Assembly: GCA_014529385.2 (NCBI GenBank)
Contig: CM043969.1
Span: 19,080,446-19,144,445, forward strand
Reading direction: 5' to 3'
Length of the DNA: 64,000 nucleotides
From: Adiantum capillus-veneris
Lineage: Eukaryota > Streptophyta > Polypodiopsida > Polypodiales > Pteridaceae
The notes beneath the pieces were generated by a model. It searched no databases, was not told where the DNA came from, and was given only the letters and a program-made list of their open reading frames with translations. Below, one piece after another: positions 60,893 through 64,000 of the stretch. The translations under genes and the position numbers were made by a program. Within the stretch, counting starts at the first letter, position 1; each line of letters begins with the position of its first letter.

Positions 60893-62374
60893 TTGTGGAT
60901 TGTCATAATGGATACAGAGGATATACAAGAGACTGCTGATGACAGGCTGATGTCTTTTCTTTACAAAGTTAATGAGCTTACAAGATTTCAAAGTGTCAAA
61001 GAGATTTTTAATGCTGCCTTTGATCTTCAAGCACTTGTGGATGGTTTCTCCACACAAATTAGTGACTTGAAAGAGATATATACAACATTGATTAGAGATC
61101 ACAGGCTTGACAATCTTGTTCATTTTGTAGATATATGCAAAGCAGGTAGCTTGTCAAGGACAGGTATTGCAAAGAAGTGGTCAAGCCTTCATCCAGACTG
61201 GCAGAAGATCATAAAGCCTTGCAAATTTCATGGTAATATGCATTGCCAGTTGGTAGATTATGACCTTGGACTTATCATTTTCTTCAGTGTACTCCCAACA
61301 CCAGAGGGCAAAGATATTCCAAAGCAGATTTCTCAGGCTGAGGAGGACCAGGAGGAAGAGGAGATAGAGATGGAGTTCCATGAAGAGGAAGAGAAACTAC
61401 AAAGCACTGAGATGCTGGACATTGCAAAATTTAAAGCAGAAAACATCACTAAAGTGGAGAATGTTGACATTGAGGATGAAGATGTTGATCCTTTGCATTG
61501 CACAGCAACATTTCCCACATACAAAGTTAACAAAAAGGAATATGTTTTGCTGAATGACATTCAACATCTTTTTGATCTAAGGGAAGATTATGCTTTGGCA
61601 GTTTTGGCTGAGTGGGGATCTAATGACATAGGATTTATTGATTACTCACCTTGCCCCTTAGCAGTCTTGGACACAGAGGCAGAAAATTTTATTCACAGCT
61701 CAAGTGTTGGAAAGCATGTGCAGGACATTGTTCTGAGATATGAGCAACAGGGTGTACCTTCTGAAGAGGAGTTCAATGAGATCCAGAAAAGGCTTAAAAT
61801 AGAGCATATGGGAGAGGAAAAGACCAGAGATTATGAAGTAAGGCCAACTAGATCCATTGATATATGGGAACCTGCCTTGTTTGAGGAGGATGAGTCTCCT
61901 AAGGTATGTTAATGACCATTTTGCTTTGTCTTATTAATGTGCTGAACAATTAACCAAGACAAATTTTTGCAGATTGAAATACTGGACACAGACAAATTCC
62001 TTGGCAGGGGGAAGGGTTCCAGACCCTTAAATTTAGGAAGGAACCAGAGCTTGGGACACTTTATTGGGAAGCTCAACAAAGAGACTGTCATTATATTCCA
62101 TAACAAGTTTACAAGAGAACCACTGCTACCAATGCTTGCAATTAAAGCACTTGCAAAGGTTGTTGGTTCATATCAGCTTCCTCCAGGGTTAGAGAAGTTA
62201 ATATTGGTGGAAAAGGAGGAAGCCATCAGAATTTTTGGATTCTTCCCTGGCCTTACTGGTTCTAGAGCTGGTTATTTTGCAACAATGGCATCCTATGTGC
62301 TTGCCCACTCTGGGGACCTCAAGAGACAAATGATAGGCTACAATCCAGAACCCAATCTGCTTGTTCCTGTGTAA
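60893..62374 (+). CDS. Unknown acidic protein with one intron
   Basis: Model: exon 1 60893-61903, intron 61904-61972 (GTATGT...TTGCAG, phase 0), exon 2 61973-62374; 470 residues. A second in-frame ATG at 60908 (MDTEDIQE) may be the true start. The N-terminal half is helical in character (LMSFLYKVNELTRFQSVKEI). After KFHGNMHCQLVDYDLGLIIF comes an acidic stretch (EEDQEEEEIEMEFHEEEEK, about residues 148-167), then VNKKEYVLLNDIQHLFDL. Exon 2 has GRGKGSRPLNLGRNQSLGHF, LPPGLEKLILVEKEEAI and FFPGLTGSRAGYF. No known domain is recognised. A donor-like GTAAGG at 62371 would allow a third exon (62451-62517), but that exon is antisense to better coding sequence, so I prefer the stop at 62372. Its end overlaps the convergent gene. 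Confidence 0.7.
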
Positions 62375-64000
62375 GGCATTTGCTAAATCTGAGTTCAGTA
62401 GTGCTTTCTTTGTCATTTTTGATCTGGTTCTATGCCATATTTGTCTATAGAACCATTGGAAAACCTCAAGCAAGCTATTTGCCTTCACTGCACCTCCCCC
62501 ATGTCTTGTATGCTTGAAAAACTTGGTTCTTGCTTGATAATGGGATTTCTCCATGCCTTGTGTAGACCATATGGACAGGGAGCCCCATTTCTTTACAAAC
62601 CAGGGAGTGTGATTGTAAATTATATGCTAGCAAAGTAAAAGTGTGTCAATAATTAGTAAGTATGAGATTAATCATATGCTGCCAAACTAAAAGTATGTAC
62701 ATATTAAAAAGGTAAGAAAATAAATAAAAAACTTACCATGTAATGTGTGAATTCCTGATCCCAAGCATCTTTCATTGCACTTCTGAAGTTATTGAGCACT
62801 TTCTTGAAATTTGGCAGATCATTTTTGCCCCAGGATGTCTTATCACAGTAGGAAAATACTTTGTCTAGTGATTCCCATACCTCTGCTTTTTTATTTCTTG
62901 ATGTACCTTCAAGACCATGATCTTTGATGGCATTGTGGAGAGCTTTCCACTGGTTATACTTCACATTGGATGAACCCTTCTTGGCATTTACCTTTCCTAG
63001 TTTGCCATGAAACCCTAGGAAAGCTCTGGCCTTCACACCACCAACAGATACCTTTCTAGGCACATTGTTTCCATTTGAAGACCTCTTTAGGTCTGTTTCA
63101 ATCTTAACCTTACCACTGTGAAGGCCAATTTTTGATAAAACCCCTTCAATACATTTGATTGCAGCATCTCTAGCTGCTTTTGGCTGTAACTTCCTGGCAA
63201 ACCCCACATACAGATGTACAATTTTCTCCACAATTCTGCAAAGAGCATGCAGAGTGCATATGTGGACATTAGCAAGTGGAATATTTAAAACTGCTTTGAA
63301 GTTTGGATCTTGAGTATGCCTATTGGGTGCTTTGTTCCAATTTGCAGGATTACATTCTTTTGCTGATGCCATACAATAAAGACAAGGGCTCTTTGCCATA
63401 GCTCCTTTGGAGAAATTGTACATACATTTAAGGGTTTTAAGGTCTCCTCCCATGTGCCATTCCACCCTGTAACTTCCAAACCCTTCTACTTCAAGCTCTT
63501 CCCCTAATTCTTGTGCATTAATGACTTCGGGTATTGTTGTTTGATGGAAAACCCAATCCAGAACATCAAAGTCTTCACTCTCTACTTCAAAAGCACCTAG
63601 CCACCAGACATTCTTCTCCGATTGCACGCTGAATTACCTGGTATCCTTCGGTTTCAATGCTCTGTTCATTAAAGTTATGGAAATCCTCTCAATTTTTCTG
63701 TTCTTAACAATCTCGCATTCATCATGCTTTATCACAAAATTGACAACACCATTTTCTTCTGTATGCTCCAGCTCATAGAATCTGATCATTTCCTTCTGAA
63801 GTGTCTTCAAGTCAAGGAAAATATTATTGAACTCGTCAAATTGAAGATCCCTCTTTTTACCATCACAGGTACCATGAATGTGGTGAGGCTCACCCAACAT
63901 CTCCATTATCCTCTCATTGATCTTTTTCCTTGCCTGCTGCACAATGGATGGCTTTGGAAGCAAAGAGGACTTGACTTTACATTGCTTTAACCTCGACTTC
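62198..64000 (-). pseudogene. Transposase-like gene (GGD / C-x-x-C family), one stop, runs off right edge
   Basis: Minus-strand model: open from beyond 64000 to 62737, intron 62736-62627 (GTAAGT...TTGCTAG), second exon 62626 leftward, open to 62198. The splice is in phase (THYM then HIIYNHTPWFVKKWGS). Motifs in order: KHDECEIVKNRKIERIS, EKNVWWLGAFEVE, YRVEWHMGGDLKTLKCM, SPCLYCMASAKE, IPLANVHICTLHALCRI, IYNHTPWFVKKWG and TQGMEKSHYQ. This order (D, then GGD plus C-x-x-C, then L-H, then H and Q-G-x-E-K) matches a transposase-like RNase-H-fold family that I recall from invertebrates and early plants. A single TAA at 63634-63636 interrupts an otherwise continuous frame. The true 3' end is unclear because the last 177 bp overlap the convergent 60893 gene. 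Confidence 0.65.

Noticed and set aside
62371-62517. A third exon for the 60893 gene using the GTAAGG donor at 62371
   Set aside because: The donor and acceptor are good, but the exon would be antisense to well-supported coding sequence of the minus-strand gene (EVFQWFYRQIWH). The stop at 62372 gives a simpler model.
63594-63636. A mini-intron that would remove the TAA in the transposase-like gene
   Set aside because: It would be about 41 bp, below normal plant intron length, and would delete residues (EKNVWWLGAF) that fit the family pattern. A nonsense mutation is more likely.
57856-64000. Endogenous plant pararetrovirus or caulimovirus copy
   Set aside because: No movement protein, coat or reverse-transcriptase motif is present. 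The frames contain spliceosomal introns.

Overview
This window is from a nuclear genome dense in transposable elements, almost certainly a land plant. The evidence is nested Ty1/Copia and Ty3/Gypsy retrotransposons of plant type, with primer-binding sites matching initiator-Met and Asp tRNAs and chromodomain integrases, plus long dinucleotide microsatellites and short GT-AG introns of 60-110 bp. One gene resembles a transposase-like family that I recall from invertebrates and early-diverging plants, so a non-flowering plant such as a fern is a guess, not a conclusion. I see no bacterial signals, rRNA or tRNA.

Layout. 1-1.6 kb: 3' end of an internally deleted Copia element. 1.7-8.0 kb: a Gypsy integrase fragment split by a complete but dead Copia element (2780-7884, 226-bp LTRs, near-perfect 5-bp target duplication). 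8.0-15.4 kb: old repeats, an LTR-like segment on the minus strand and, at 11.45-12.73 kb on the minus strand, a broken paralogue of the gene at 58.2 kb. 15.4-37.4 kb: an old Gypsy element, interrupted by an LTR-like insertion and by a giant (about 16.4 kb) Gypsy element. The giant element carries arrays of a 22-bp palindrome at about 290-bp intervals on both sides of its coding region, a second retropepsin-like domain after integrase, and an extra 3' ORF. 37.4-43.3 kb: a minus-strand chromovirus truncated in gag. 43.3-57.9 kb: a tandem array of an unrecognised 1.35-kb repeat, invaded by a chromovirus with 2.85-kb LTRs and a nearly open gag-pol. The 5' side of that element has been rearranged.

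57.9-64 kb is different: no retroelement sequence, credible spliced reading frames and a CpG-rich promoter-like segment. It holds two plus-strand genes of unknown function (58234-59376 and 60893-62374) and a convergent minus-strand transposase-like gene that runs off the right edge and overlaps the end of the second gene. One of the three has an old copy elsewhere in the window. This makes a compact multi-gene DNA transposon or selfish cassette the best candidate for an undescribed system here, but its ends are not visible and the idea is inference.

Insertion order inferred from nesting: the old Gypsy elements came first. The dead Copia, the giant Gypsy, the LTR-like insertion and the minus-strand chromovirus followed. 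The 2.85-kb-LTR chromovirus is the youngest, because its LTRs are nearly identical by eye and its pol is open. All coordinates of decayed elements are approximate unless stated as LTR or exon borders.
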